This document shows, piece after piece, positions 50,056-58,224 of a stretch of DNA of 64,000 nt (the stretch's first letter is position 1; each line of letters opens with the position of its first letter). Below the pieces are notes generated by a model. That model worked only from the letters and a program-made list of their open reading frames with translations. It had not been told where the DNA came from and did not search any database. The position numbers and the translations under genes are program-made. Source of the stretch: Ruminococcaceae bacterium UBA1425 (GTDB lineage: Bacteria > Bacillota > Clostridia > Oscillospirales > Acutalibacteraceae); the NCBI GenBank assembly GCA_002329365.1, contig DCUB01000039.1, positions 27,659 through 91,658 of the forward strand, given 5' to 3'.

Positions 50056-51792
50056 ATGAAAAAAACCATCCGCATAATAGCCGTGACAATAGCTCTTTGT
50101 ATGTGCCTGACGTGCGTATCAGCTCCGGCTTATGCCGCAGGCGGCTCCGACCCTTTTTCAGGGCTGACCGACGACGCGAAGATGAGGCTCGGCAAGGGCA
50201 TTATCAAGGCTTTCGGCACCGTGGCAGACGCGCTTATAACGGGAGTAGCAAAGCTGTTCCCGCGCCTTGACTGGCCGACAGAGGACGAATACGACGGTGA
50301 AAACTTCCTCCCCGGCAAAGAGGGTGTTCGGACAAATGCCGCCCCATTTGCACAGTGGAACGCGGGATTCGCCTCAGAGAGTATTATACCCGAGGATATT
50401 GAAGAGGTGGGTTACGTCCGCGCAGGTGAGTTCCACATCAAGGAGGAACGCACCTATCAGGTTATGGAGGGCGACGACCAGTGCATTAAGGTTGTTGCGC
50501 TAAACGACGGCTCCGGCGACGGCACCGTTCTTTTCTGCTCGCTCGACGCGTTCGGCATCACGAGCACCAACGTCAGAAAAATTCGCGCTGCCATTCTTGA
50601 GGCTGCCGCTGTGGAGGGTATCCACAACATCAGCAGCATCAACGTCACCGTTACACACACCCATTCGGCACTCGACACGCACGGCTTGGGCGCGAGCATA
50701 CTCGACCTGATAAAAGAGAGCTTAAAGGCGGGTGCTTACAGGCTTATCGGCAAGGAGTACACCGTGTCGAGTCTTGACGAAGCCTTTATGAACAATCTGT
50801 TTGAAAAAGCGGCTTCTGCCGCGATGGATGCCTGCGACTCAATGCAGACAGGCTCGCTCTACTTCAATTCCTTCGATATTAGCGATATGCTCCACGACAA
50901 GCAGTATCCAAGCATTTTCGACAAAAACGTAAACCAAATTAAATTTGTTCCCGACAATGAGAGCGCGCGCGAGATATGGCTTGTAAATATGGGTTGCCAC
51001 CCGGTCAAAATGACTGGCTACGACTATGTGTGCTCCGATTATCCCGAGGCGATATCACGCTATGCTCTCGAAATGGCAAATGCCGACGTGGCTTTCTATC
51101 AGGGCGCGCAGCTTGCCATAACGAGGAACGAGGGCTCGCTCGACTACGATCTGAACGAATACAACAGCCAGCCCGACGACGCTCATAAGAACTTCTTTGT
51201 CCTTAACGAGTACGGCAAAGAGCTTGTAAAGAGGATGATGTACAACACGCCTGTCGAGAGCTTTTCAATCGAGCCTTACCTCAATATTATGCACAAGGAG
51301 GTAAAGCTCTCCGTTACAAACAGTCTTATACTTCTGATAAGCAAGATAAGCATGGTAAACAACGTCGTTGTTTCAAACACGGGAAGGCTGAAGGACGCGC
51401 AGGTCATAACTGAGGTCGGCTACTGTGAGTTCGGTTCAAAGCTTGCCGTCGCCATTATCCCGGGCGAGATTGACCCCGCCATTGTGCTCGGCGGAGTTGA
51501 CGGCGCGGACGAATCGTGGAACGGCACTGACTGGGAATATGACAGCTTTGTCGACATGGCGGGCGGCAGAAAGCTTATTACCTTCGGTCTGACGAACGAC
51601 CAGATAGGCTATCTCGTTCCCGACAACGACTATGCCCACCCGTTTGCGAGCCTGTTTGAAGGACTTATCGGCGGAAGCCAGAACAAGCACTACGAGGAAA
51701 TGATATCATTAGGCAAAAACGCCGCTTCAACGGTAACGGCTGCCTTTAAAACGCTTGTGGACGATATGAACGACAAAAAAAATGACAACTAA
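50056..51792 (+). CDS. Secreted neutral-ceramidase-like protein
   Basis: 578 residues with a signal peptide (MKKTIRIIAVTIALCMCLTC..., cut near AYA). The segment VTVTHTHSALDTHGLG resembles the zinc-site THTHS of neutral/alkaline ceramidases, and WLVNMGCHPVKMTGYDYVCSDY and FYQGAQLAITRNEG correspond to later family blocks (HP...SaDyP...QG). The family hydrolyses N-acyl amide bonds in ceramides or related lipids; whether that is the substrate here is unknown. AAAGGA precedes the ATG. Confidence 0.7.
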   Translation: MKKTIRIIAVTIALCMCLTCVSAPAYAAGGSDPFSGLTDDAKMRLGKGIIKAFGTVADALITGVAKLFPRLDWPTEDEYDGENFLPGKEGVRTNAAPFAQWNAGFASESIIPEDIEEVGYVRAGEFHIKEERTYQVMEGDDQCIKVVALNDGSGDGTVLFCSLDAFGITSTNVRKIRAAILEAAAVEGIHNISSINVTVTHTHSALDTHGLGASILDLIKESLKAGAYRLIGKEYTVSSLDEAFMNNLFEKAASAAMDACDSMQTGSLYFNSFDISDMLHDKQYPSIFDKNVNQIKFVPDNESAREIWLVNMGCHPVKMTGYDYVCSDYPEAISRYALEMANADVAFYQGAQLAITRNEGSLDYDLNEYNSQPDDAHKNFFVLNEYGKELVKRMMYNTPVESFSIEPYLNIMHKEVKLSVTNSLILLISKISMVNNVVVSNTGRLKDAQVITEVGYCEFGSKLAVAIIPGEIDPAIVLGGVDGADESWNGTDWEYDSFVDMAGGRKLITFGLTNDQIGYLVPDNDYAHPFASLFEGLIGGSQNKHYEEMISLGKNAASTVTAAFKTLVDDMNDKKNDN

Positions 51793-51918
51793 GAGATTTT
51801 CTCAGATTTAGATATCGGGCGTGCGGATTGCCGCGAGTTTTCGCCGTGCCGTTCAAAAGCCGCTTCCGGACGTTTGGCATAAAGCGGAACGGCAAGGCGC
51901 ACGCCCGTACTTTTATTA

Positions 51919-51954
51919 GGCAACACTGCACAACAAAATTCAAGCGGTGTTGCC
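51919..51954. repeat. Hairpin upstream of the polysaccharide cluster
   Basis: ggcaacactgcac pairs imperfectly with agcggtgttgcc. It resembles the stem at 20003-20038 in sequence (GGCARCACYGCAC). It could be a terminator for the preceding gene or part of the next gene's leader. Confidence 0.45.
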
Positions 51955-51979
51955 AAAAATCAGAAACGAAGGTGTTTAT

Positions 51980-52867
51980 ATGCGTCCCATAAAGGACATT
52001 ATTGCGGAGGAATACTGGAATATCGGGTTCAGACTGTGCCCGGAGGAAGATTCCGTCGTCCTCGGCAACGGGAAATTCACCTTTAAACAGTTGGAAACGG
52101 ACAAAAGATTCTGGTATGCCGACCCGTTTCTTTTTGAGAAGGACGGCAAGACATATCTTTTTGTCGAGATGTTCGACAACAAAAAAGAGCGCGGAGTAAT
52201 AGGCTGCTCCGAATACGAAAACGGGGGCTTTAAAAAGCCCCGGGTTGTGCTTTGCGAGAGCTTTCACCTGTCCTATCCTTACGTTTTTGAAAAAGACGGC
52301 GACATTTACATGATGCCCGAAACGCATGAGGACGGCTGCATAAAAACATATAAAGCCGTTTTGTTTCCTTACAGGTGGGAACAAGACGACATCCTTGTAA
52401 AAGATGTGAACGCCGTCGATACTGTAATCGAAAACGGTTTGCTTATAACCTCTCTTGTCTGCCCTCAAAACGATATGAGCGTTGACCTCTGCGTATTTGA
52501 CGCGGGCACGGGTGTGCAGTGCGGTTGCAGCCCCGTTTTTACGGACAGCAAAACGAAACGCGGAGCCGGAAAATGCTTTGACTTTAACGGAAAAAGAATA
52601 CGCCCCTCACAAAGCTGTGTAAACGGCGGCTACGGAGAACGTCTGCTGTTCAACGAAATAAAAAAATGCACCGAAAGCGAATACTGCGAAACGGAGTTTT
52701 CCGAAATAACGCCCGAAAACATCGAAACCGAAAGCAAATTGACGCCGTGCGGAGTTCATACATACGCGCGCTGCGGCAATATCGAATGTGTCGACATGAA
52801 ATTCAGAAGGTTCAACCTCCCGAGGCTTTTCTGGATTGCGGACAATAAAATAAAAAGGAGCGTCTGA
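51980..52867 (+). CDS. Beta-propeller (GH43-like) protein of a polysaccharide cluster
   Basis: About 295 residues: RFWYADPFLFEKDGKTYLFV, EYENGGFKKPRVVLCESFHL, SYPYVFEKDGDIYMMPETHE and so on. Repeated ADPF/YPYVFExDGxxYxMPE modules are the pattern of five-bladed propellers seen in glycan-transfer and GH43-like proteins such as GINT1 N-terminal domains. No signal peptide is seen, so it is cytoplasmic. ATG at 51980 has GAAGGTG upstream; the frame extends 11 codons further into the hairpin. Precedes four genes that appear to build surface glycan. Confidence 0.7.
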   Translation: MRPIKDIIAEEYWNIGFRLCPEEDSVVLGNGKFTFKQLETDKRFWYADPFLFEKDGKTYLFVEMFDNKKERGVIGCSEYENGGFKKPRVVLCESFHLSYPYVFEKDGDIYMMPETHEDGCIKTYKAVLFPYRWEQDDILVKDVNAVDTVIENGLLITSLVCPQNDMSVDLCVFDAGTGVQCGCSPVFTDSKTKRGAGKCFDFNGKRIRPSQSCVNGGYGERLLFNEIKKCTESEYCETEFSEITPENIETESKLTPCGVHTYARCGNIECVDMKFRRFNLPRLFWIADNKIKRSV

Positions 52868-52868
52868 T

Positions 52869-53462
52869 GTGATAATATCGGATTTGATTAAAAATGCAAT
52901 CAGTCTTTATTACTGCAGACATAAGTACACACAGGACTTCTTTGTCGCTTCGCCCGCAGATATTAAGCTGAATGAGCAGAATCCGGGCAGACGCTTTTAC
53001 GACGTAGATAATATTGATGATTACAAAAAGCTGTGCGAACAATACGGCTTCAAGGCTCACGACGCAGACGAAGAAAAAAGGTTTAAAAACAAATCGCACT
53101 TCTGTGTTCTTGACGAGGACGATCATTTCGGCTGCTGGGGCTGGTATCATAAAGGCGAAAGTAAATTTTATGTGCTTGAAATTGATAAAAAGATTATTAT
53201 CCCCGAAAACGCCGCGGTGCTTTACCACTTTTTCACAAATGAGAATTACAGGCGAAGGGGCTATTATACGGAACTGCTTCAGAATATCGTGTTGCACTGC
53301 GGCAGGAATTACGCGATAATCTACGCGTACGGCACAAACGTGGCGAGCACGGGAGCAATAAAAAAGGCCGGCTTCCGCTTTGTCGGCAGATACGGCCACA
53401 AGGATTTTCCGGGCTATGAAAGGCTCATAGAAGATTATGTATCGGGAGTTGTTAAAAATTGA
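52869..53462 (+). CDS. GNAT-family acetyltransferase
   Basis: 197 residues with a C-terminal GNAT core: LYHFFTNENYRRRGYYTELL (acyl-CoA loop RRxGxY), then AYGTNVASTGAIKKAGFRFV and GRYGHK. The N-terminal part has no recognised motif. It may acetylate a sugar nucleotide or the polysaccharide. GTG start one base after the previous gene; its stop overlaps the next gene's TTG (TTGA). Confidence 0.78.
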   Translation: MIISDLIKNAISLYYCRHKYTQDFFVASPADIKLNEQNPGRRFYDVDNIDDYKKLCEQYGFKAHDADEEKRFKNKSHFCVLDEDDHFGCWGWYHKGESKFYVLEIDKKIIIPENAAVLYHFFTNENYRRRGYYTELLQNIVLHCGRNYAIIYAYGTNVASTGAIKKAGFRFVGRYGHKDFPGYERLIEDYVSGVVKN

Positions 53463-54592
53463 AATCCGTACTGTTCTTCATAGAATCCCTTGACGGAGGA
53501 GGCGCCGAGGGCGTTCTCGAAAGAATTGTGGCAGCTATCGACAAAAGCAAATTCGACGTTCACGTCGTTTCCGAAACCGACAATGAATTCCGCACAGCGC
53601 GGATTAAGGCTGACAGCAAGCATCACTGCTTTATTCACAAGAATCTGACGGGGTCAAGGATAAGGGCGCTTTTCAACAAAGTCATCATTAAATACTCGCT
53701 TGTCGCGCCGCCGTCATTGGTCAGAAGTACGCTGATAAGAGGAAAATACGACATGGAGGTTGCGTTCTGCGAAGGCTATTCCACAAAGATTATAGGCAAT
53801 TCAAGTGATAAAGGCAGCAAAAAGATAGCATGGGTGCACACGGATTTCATCAACTATCCGTGGAGTGAGGAAATACACGGCGGAGCCGAGGCCGAGCGGA
53901 AATGCTACGAAAAATTCGACGCCATTGTGTGCGTATCGCAAACGATTAAGGATGCCTTTGTAAAAAAATACGGCATGGAAGAAAAGGTTCATGTCATCTA
54001 CAACGTTATAGACGACAATAAGATAATTGAAAGAAGCGCCGAGCCCTTCCCGCTTGAGGTGGCGAGAAGACCCTTTTTCGTGCTTGCCGGCAGCTTCAGA
54101 CGCGTCAAGGGCTATGACCGTATGGTAAGGGTGTGCAAAAGACTTAAAAACGAGGGCTACGGCTTTTCGGTCATAATAATGGGAATCGGCTACGAGCGCG
54201 ACGACATAGAGGTGCTGCTTGACGAGCTTGACATGCGCGACACGATAACGCTTATGGATTATCAGGAAAATCCGTATAAATATTTTGCGAAGGCCGACGC
54301 GTATGTCTGTTCCTCACGCGCAGAGGGATACAGCACGGTTGTGACGGAGGCGGTTTTGCTCGGTCTGCCGGTAATAACGACGGAATGCTCGGGCATGCGC
54401 GAGATTTTCGGTGACGAGGAATGCGGAATAATCTGCGAAAACAGTGAGGACGGTCTTTACCGGGCGCTGAAAAAGGTTCTTGACGAGCCGGAGCTGCTCC
54501 CAAAGTTCCACAAAGCGGAGGAAAAACGTGCGAAGGCGTTTCGCATGGATGCCCGGATAAAAGAAGTTGAAAAATTCCTTGAGGAGATGTAG
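53459..54592 (+). CDS. Glycosyltransferase family 4 protein
   Basis: 377 residues, GT-B fold: N-terminal ESLDGGGAEGVLERIVAAID, then VHTDFINYPW and CVSQTIKDAFVKKYG, VIYNVIDD, and the nucleotide-sugar site SRAEGYSTVVTEAVLLGLPV followed by ITTECSGMREIFGD. It transfers a sugar from a nucleotide donor to a growing glycan at the inner face of the membrane. TTG start coupled to the preceding gene by a 4-base overlap. Donor and acceptor are not predictable. Confidence 0.92.
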   Translation: MKSVLFFIESLDGGGAEGVLERIVAAIDKSKFDVHVVSETDNEFRTARIKADSKHHCFIHKNLTGSRIRALFNKVIIKYSLVAPPSLVRSTLIRGKYDMEVAFCEGYSTKIIGNSSDKGSKKIAWVHTDFINYPWSEEIHGGAEAERKCYEKFDAIVCVSQTIKDAFVKKYGMEEKVHVIYNVIDDNKIIERSAEPFPLEVARRPFFVLAGSFRRVKGYDRMVRVCKRLKNEGYGFSVIIMGIGYERDDIEVLLDELDMRDTITLMDYQENPYKYFAKADAYVCSSRAEGYSTVVTEAVLLGLPVITTECSGMREIFGDEECGIICENSEDGLYRALKKVLDEPELLPKFHKAEEKRAKAFRMDARIKEVEKFLEEM

Positions 54593-54597
54593 ATTAA

Positions 54598-55731
54598 ATG
54601 TCCCCCGAGATTGAAATAAGGTTTTATGACACGAAACGTTTCGGAGAGCTGAAAGAAATGTGGGAAGCGCTGGAACACGGTAAGGACATGACTGTTTTTC
54701 AGCGGTATATCTGGTACTATGGTCTCAACGAGCAATACCTTAAAGGCTGTTACGGCATCGGCGAAAAAGCGGTGTATGCCGTGGCGTTCAAAAACGGCAA
54801 AGCAGCTATGATTGCTCCGCTTCATATAAAAAAATTCGGTTGGGAATACAAAGGCATCGGCTCCGCCAGGGGCATATACATAATCGGCGAATGGGGCTTT
54901 ACGGATTACCTCAACTTCATTTACGACGAATTTGACACAGAGTGCGCCGACGCGATAATTGCCGGTGTAACCGCAAAATTCAGAATGAAAAGCTTATATT
55001 TTCATTTCATTAAAAAGGGCAACAGCTTTGATGCTTTTCTTACTGAGAAATACGGAAAATCAAAAACGGGCGAAACAATATGCGTTCAGGTACCGCCTCA
55101 CAGTAGCTTTGAGGAATTTCACAAGACTATGACTAAATATTCGCGTCAGAATATTCGTAAGGCGTTCAACAGGGAAAATAACACTCAAATGGAAATTCAT
55201 ATTGAGGAATTTAACAATATATCTCAAAGCGAGGCGGAAGAGTTTTTTTCGATATATCTTGCCCGTTCGGTTTCAAAGAACGAACTGAACCTGAAGGAGG
55301 ACGGGCTGAAAAAGACTGTAATTAAATATTTCAACAAAAGGTATAACGATAACTTAAAATCAGGTCTTTCAAAATCGAATTACATAGTATTTAACATGGT
55401 AAATAATCCCGACAGTTATATGATCGGCATCTTCAATAATGACAAGAAAATCGGATTTATTTACGGCATAATGGAAGGCAGTCATGTGTGGAGAAATATT
55501 ATTGTCTGCTTTGATGAAGAATATAAGTATTACACACCGGGCAGAACCGCGTATTTTCGCTATTTCCGTGACATCCTTTATGCTAACGGCGGCGGAACGG
55601 AAATGATAACCGATATGTCAAGGGGAACCGAACGCCATAAGTATGAGCTCGGCGGCACAGAGCATTATCTTGTAAACTATCATTTAAGGCAACACCGCAA
55701 AAATACGGAGGAAAGTAATGTCAACAATTGA
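54598..55731 (+). CDS. BioF2/FemAB-like GNAT-type acyltransferase
   Basis: 377 residues of the BioF2-like (CelD/FemAB) type: a first lobe with TVFQRYIWYYGLNEQYL and AAMIAPLHI, TKYSRQNIRKAFNRENN in the centre, and a second lobe with GRTAYFRYFRDILYANGGGT and the RGTERHKYELGG signature for this family. Such enzymes add acyl or aminoacyl groups in polysaccharide or wall biosynthesis. Its end overlaps the next gene by 14 bases. Confidence 0.82.
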   Translation: MSPEIEIRFYDTKRFGELKEMWEALEHGKDMTVFQRYIWYYGLNEQYLKGCYGIGEKAVYAVAFKNGKAAMIAPLHIKKFGWEYKGIGSARGIYIIGEWGFTDYLNFIYDEFDTECADAIIAGVTAKFRMKSLYFHFIKKGNSFDAFLTEKYGKSKTGETICVQVPPHSSFEEFHKTMTKYSRQNIRKAFNRENNTQMEIHIEEFNNISQSEAEEFFSIYLARSVSKNELNLKEDGLKKTVIKYFNKRYNDNLKSGLSKSNYIVFNMVNNPDSYMIGIFNNDKKIGFIYGIMEGSHVWRNIIVCFDEEYKYYTPGRTAYFRYFRDILYANGGGTEMITDMSRGTERHKYELGGTEHYLVNYHLRQHRKNTEESNVNN

Positions 55732-57334
55732 AAAACCTTTAAGAGGCTCACAAGAAAATCCCGACCACATAATGTTAAGCATCTATTCCGACGCAAAAAC
55801 GACCATGGCGGTTACATGGCGTACCTGCGTCGACATCCAAAGCGGATATGTCGAGTACCGCGAAAAGGACGGAGAAAGGAAGATTTGCAAAGCGGCACGT
55901 GAGGTTTTTGAAAGCGACATTGACATAAGCAGCATTTTCTGGGCGCACCTTGAGGGGCTGAAGCCCGGCACCACATATTTTTACACCTGCGGAGACGGGA
56001 AGCACAGAAGCGGGGAATACTCTTTTACGACGGAGCCCGAAAATCTCACGAAATTCAGGTTTATCTGTGTGTCCGACCAGCAAAAGGGCGAGCCGCACGA
56101 CTGCCCCGATTATTCTTATTTCAACACCTTCATAAAAAGGATTTTAAGGGAAAATCCCGACGTGCGCTTTATTTTAACGGGCGGTGACAACACCGACTGC
56201 GGTCAGCACGAGGTGCAGTGGAACGGCGCGTTTTCCGGCTTTGTCGGCATATCGGAGTCCACACCGCTTATGATGTCGCTCGGAAACCACGACAACCGCG
56301 GCTTTAAAGATTACGAAAAGCACATAGGCAGGTATTATTCCGAGCCTGCCGAGTTTTTCGCAAAGCAGTTTAAGGGCTCATACCCTTTTAACGGACCCGA
56401 AGGCTGGGAAACAGAAAACTACGCCTTTGATTACGGAAATGCGCATTTCTGCGTTATCGGAATAAACGCGCCCGAAACCGTAAATCAGTGGCTTATCGAC
56501 GACATAAAAGCGTGCGACAAGACATGGAAAATAGGCGCATATCATTTTCCCATATGCTACTCCGGTGCCGACTGCCAGAATTACGACGCCTATCCCGTAA
56601 TGCGCGAGGGCATGGAAGGGTTCGACATTATGTTCTCCGGCCATGAGCATAATTTTTCAAGAAGCTTCCCCCTTAAAAACGAGGAGCTGTTCGACCGCCC
56701 GTCGCAGGGAACCGTTCACTATATGCTCGGCAACACAAACCGCAATCCTCCCGGCTCGCGTACGCTTTCAAAGGTATGGCATGCCGCGTTTTATCCGCAG
56801 GAGGAGGAAAACGCGATGGTAGCGATTGTTGAGGTGGACGGAGAAAAAATCACGCTTACGGCGCTGCTCGACGACGGAAGGATAGTCGACAGGTGTACTG
56901 TTGACAAAAGCACAGATACAATTCTGCCCTACGCCGTCGCTCCGATATTCAACAGGACGAGAATGATGTTCAAGGGGATGGACCCGGGGCTTTGCCAGGC
57001 CGATACGCCGTGCGTCAACAGGGATGGTGTCTGGTATGCGCCGCTTTCCGTGCTTGCAGGCTTTATAGGGGGATATGTGCAAAAGACAAAGGGGCAGCTT
57101 TATCTTGAGATATACGGGCACAGCGCACGGTTTTCGGAAGGCAGCGACGTAATGAAAACAGACCGCGGCGACGTTTTGCTTCAGGCTCCCGTGTTCAGGG
57201 GCAGCAGGGGGCAGCTTTATATACCGGCCGACGCAGTCAAAGCCTTTGATATGCGCTGGGCATACTCGCCGAGGAACAATTTTCTGTCCTTCGAGCACGA
57301 AAGCGAGGAAAAGCCTGTAACAGAGCAGCCGTAA
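55718..57334 (+). CDS. Purple-acid-phosphatase-like metallophosphoesterase with copper-amine-oxidase-N-like C-terminus
   Basis: 538 residues. About 15-110 is a fibronectin-like domain (MLSIYSDAKTTMAVTWRTCV). About 115-360 is the phosphoesterase with DQ, GGDNTDCG, SLGNHDNRG, YHFPICYSG and FSGHEHNFSRS. The rest is a CuAO_N1-type domain (GVWYAPLSVLAGFIGGYV, YIPADAVKAFDMRWAY). No signal peptide or anchor is visible, which is unusual for enzymes with these domains. GGAGG lies just before the ATG. It ends the first polysaccharide unit; a new promoter follows. Confidence 0.88.
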   Translation: MSTIEKPLRGSQENPDHIMLSIYSDAKTTMAVTWRTCVDIQSGYVEYREKDGERKICKAAREVFESDIDISSIFWAHLEGLKPGTTYFYTCGDGKHRSGEYSFTTEPENLTKFRFICVSDQQKGEPHDCPDYSYFNTFIKRILRENPDVRFILTGGDNTDCGQHEVQWNGAFSGFVGISESTPLMMSLGNHDNRGFKDYEKHIGRYYSEPAEFFAKQFKGSYPFNGPEGWETENYAFDYGNAHFCVIGINAPETVNQWLIDDIKACDKTWKIGAYHFPICYSGADCQNYDAYPVMREGMEGFDIMFSGHEHNFSRSFPLKNEELFDRPSQGTVHYMLGNTNRNPPGSRTLSKVWHAAFYPQEEENAMVAIVEVDGEKITLTALLDDGRIVDRCTVDKSTDTILPYAVAPIFNRTRMMFKGMDPGLCQADTPCVNRDGVWYAPLSVLAGFIGGYVQKTKGQLYLEIYGHSARFSEGSDVMKTDRGDVLLQAPVFRGSRGQLYIPADAVKAFDMRWAYSPRNNFLSFEHESEEKPVTEQP

Positions 57335-57363
57335 CCGCGGAAAACAATCATATCAAAAAACGG

Positions 57364-57393
57364 TTGCAATAATATACGTCAGTATGCTAAAAT
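57364..57393 (+). promoter_or_regulatory. Promoter upstream of cpsB
   Basis: TTGCAA (57364-57369), 18-base spacer, TAAAAT (57388-57393). A small gcaggaagtcctgc stem follows before the gene. Confidence 0.6.
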
Positions 57394-57453
57394 TATTATT
57401 TGCAGGAAGTCCTGCAAAACAGTTATGACAGTACGTCAAGCGGGGAATAAAAA

Positions 57454-58224
57454 TTGACCGACATTCACTCTCATATATTATATGATATCGACGACGGGCC
57501 TGACGATATAGGCGAGTCCGTCAAAATGTGCGAAACTGCTGCCGAATACGGTATCGACAAGATTTTCGCAACACCTCATCTATCGTCGCCCGACCGGCTC
57601 GATATTTTTCTTAAGAAAAGAAGCAATCGCTTAAAGCTGCTCCGCGATGAAATCGCGCTTCGCGGTATAGAGCTCCAGCTTTTTCCGGGAGCGGAGGTTT
57701 TCGTAAACGACGACATTTTTTTCGCGAAAGGGCTTGAAAGGGCAACGCTAAACAACAGCAGATATCTGCTTGTAGAGTTTGATTTCAACTCGCTCGGCAC
57801 AAACAGGCTTATAAGCTATATCGAGGAAATATTCAACATGGGCTGTGTGCCCGTTGTCGCGCATCCGGAGCGTTACAAATATCTTCAAAGTGATTACGGC
57901 ATCGTAAACTACCTTGCGGATATGGACGTTCTGTTTCAGATAAACGCCGCGAGCCTCGCGTCGCTCGGCAGCAGGGAGGAATTCGAACTTGCCTATCAGA
58001 TGGTGCTGAACAACGTGGCAAGCTTTATTGCCACCGACGCGCACTCTCACCGCGGACGGTCAAACGACCTTTTGAGGCTTGTGCGCTATTTCCCTCCGGA
58101 CATAAGGCGCGAAAGCCTTGATTATATGCTTTACGAGTCTCCACAGGCGGTAATAGATAACAGGCCGATGCCGCGCATTGTAAGGCGCAGGATAGTCAGG
58201 AAAAACAGAAAGGGATGGACATGA
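57454..58224 (+). CDS. CpsB/YwqE-type tyrosine-protein phosphatase (PHP fold)
   Basis: 256 residues: the metal-binding TDIHSHILYDIDDGPDD, then IFATPHLSSPDRLDIF, FPGAEVFVNDDIFFAKGLER, CVPVVAHPERYKYLQ and SFIATDAHSHRGRSNDL supply the His/Asp ligands of PHP phosphatases. It removes phosphate from the tyrosine-rich tail of the BY-kinase encoded next. TTG start with GCGGGG upstream; it overlaps the kinase gene by a few bases. Confidence 0.95.
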   Translation: MTDIHSHILYDIDDGPDDIGESVKMCETAAEYGIDKIFATPHLSSPDRLDIFLKKRSNRLKLLRDEIALRGIELQLFPGAEVFVNDDIFFAKGLERATLNNSRYLLVEFDFNSLGTNRLISYIEEIFNMGCVPVVAHPERYKYLQSDYGIVNYLADMDVLFQINAASLASLGSREEFELAYQMVLNNVASFIATDAHSHRGRSNDLLRLVRYFPPDIRRESLDYMLYESPQAVIDNRPMPRIVRRRIVRKNRKGWT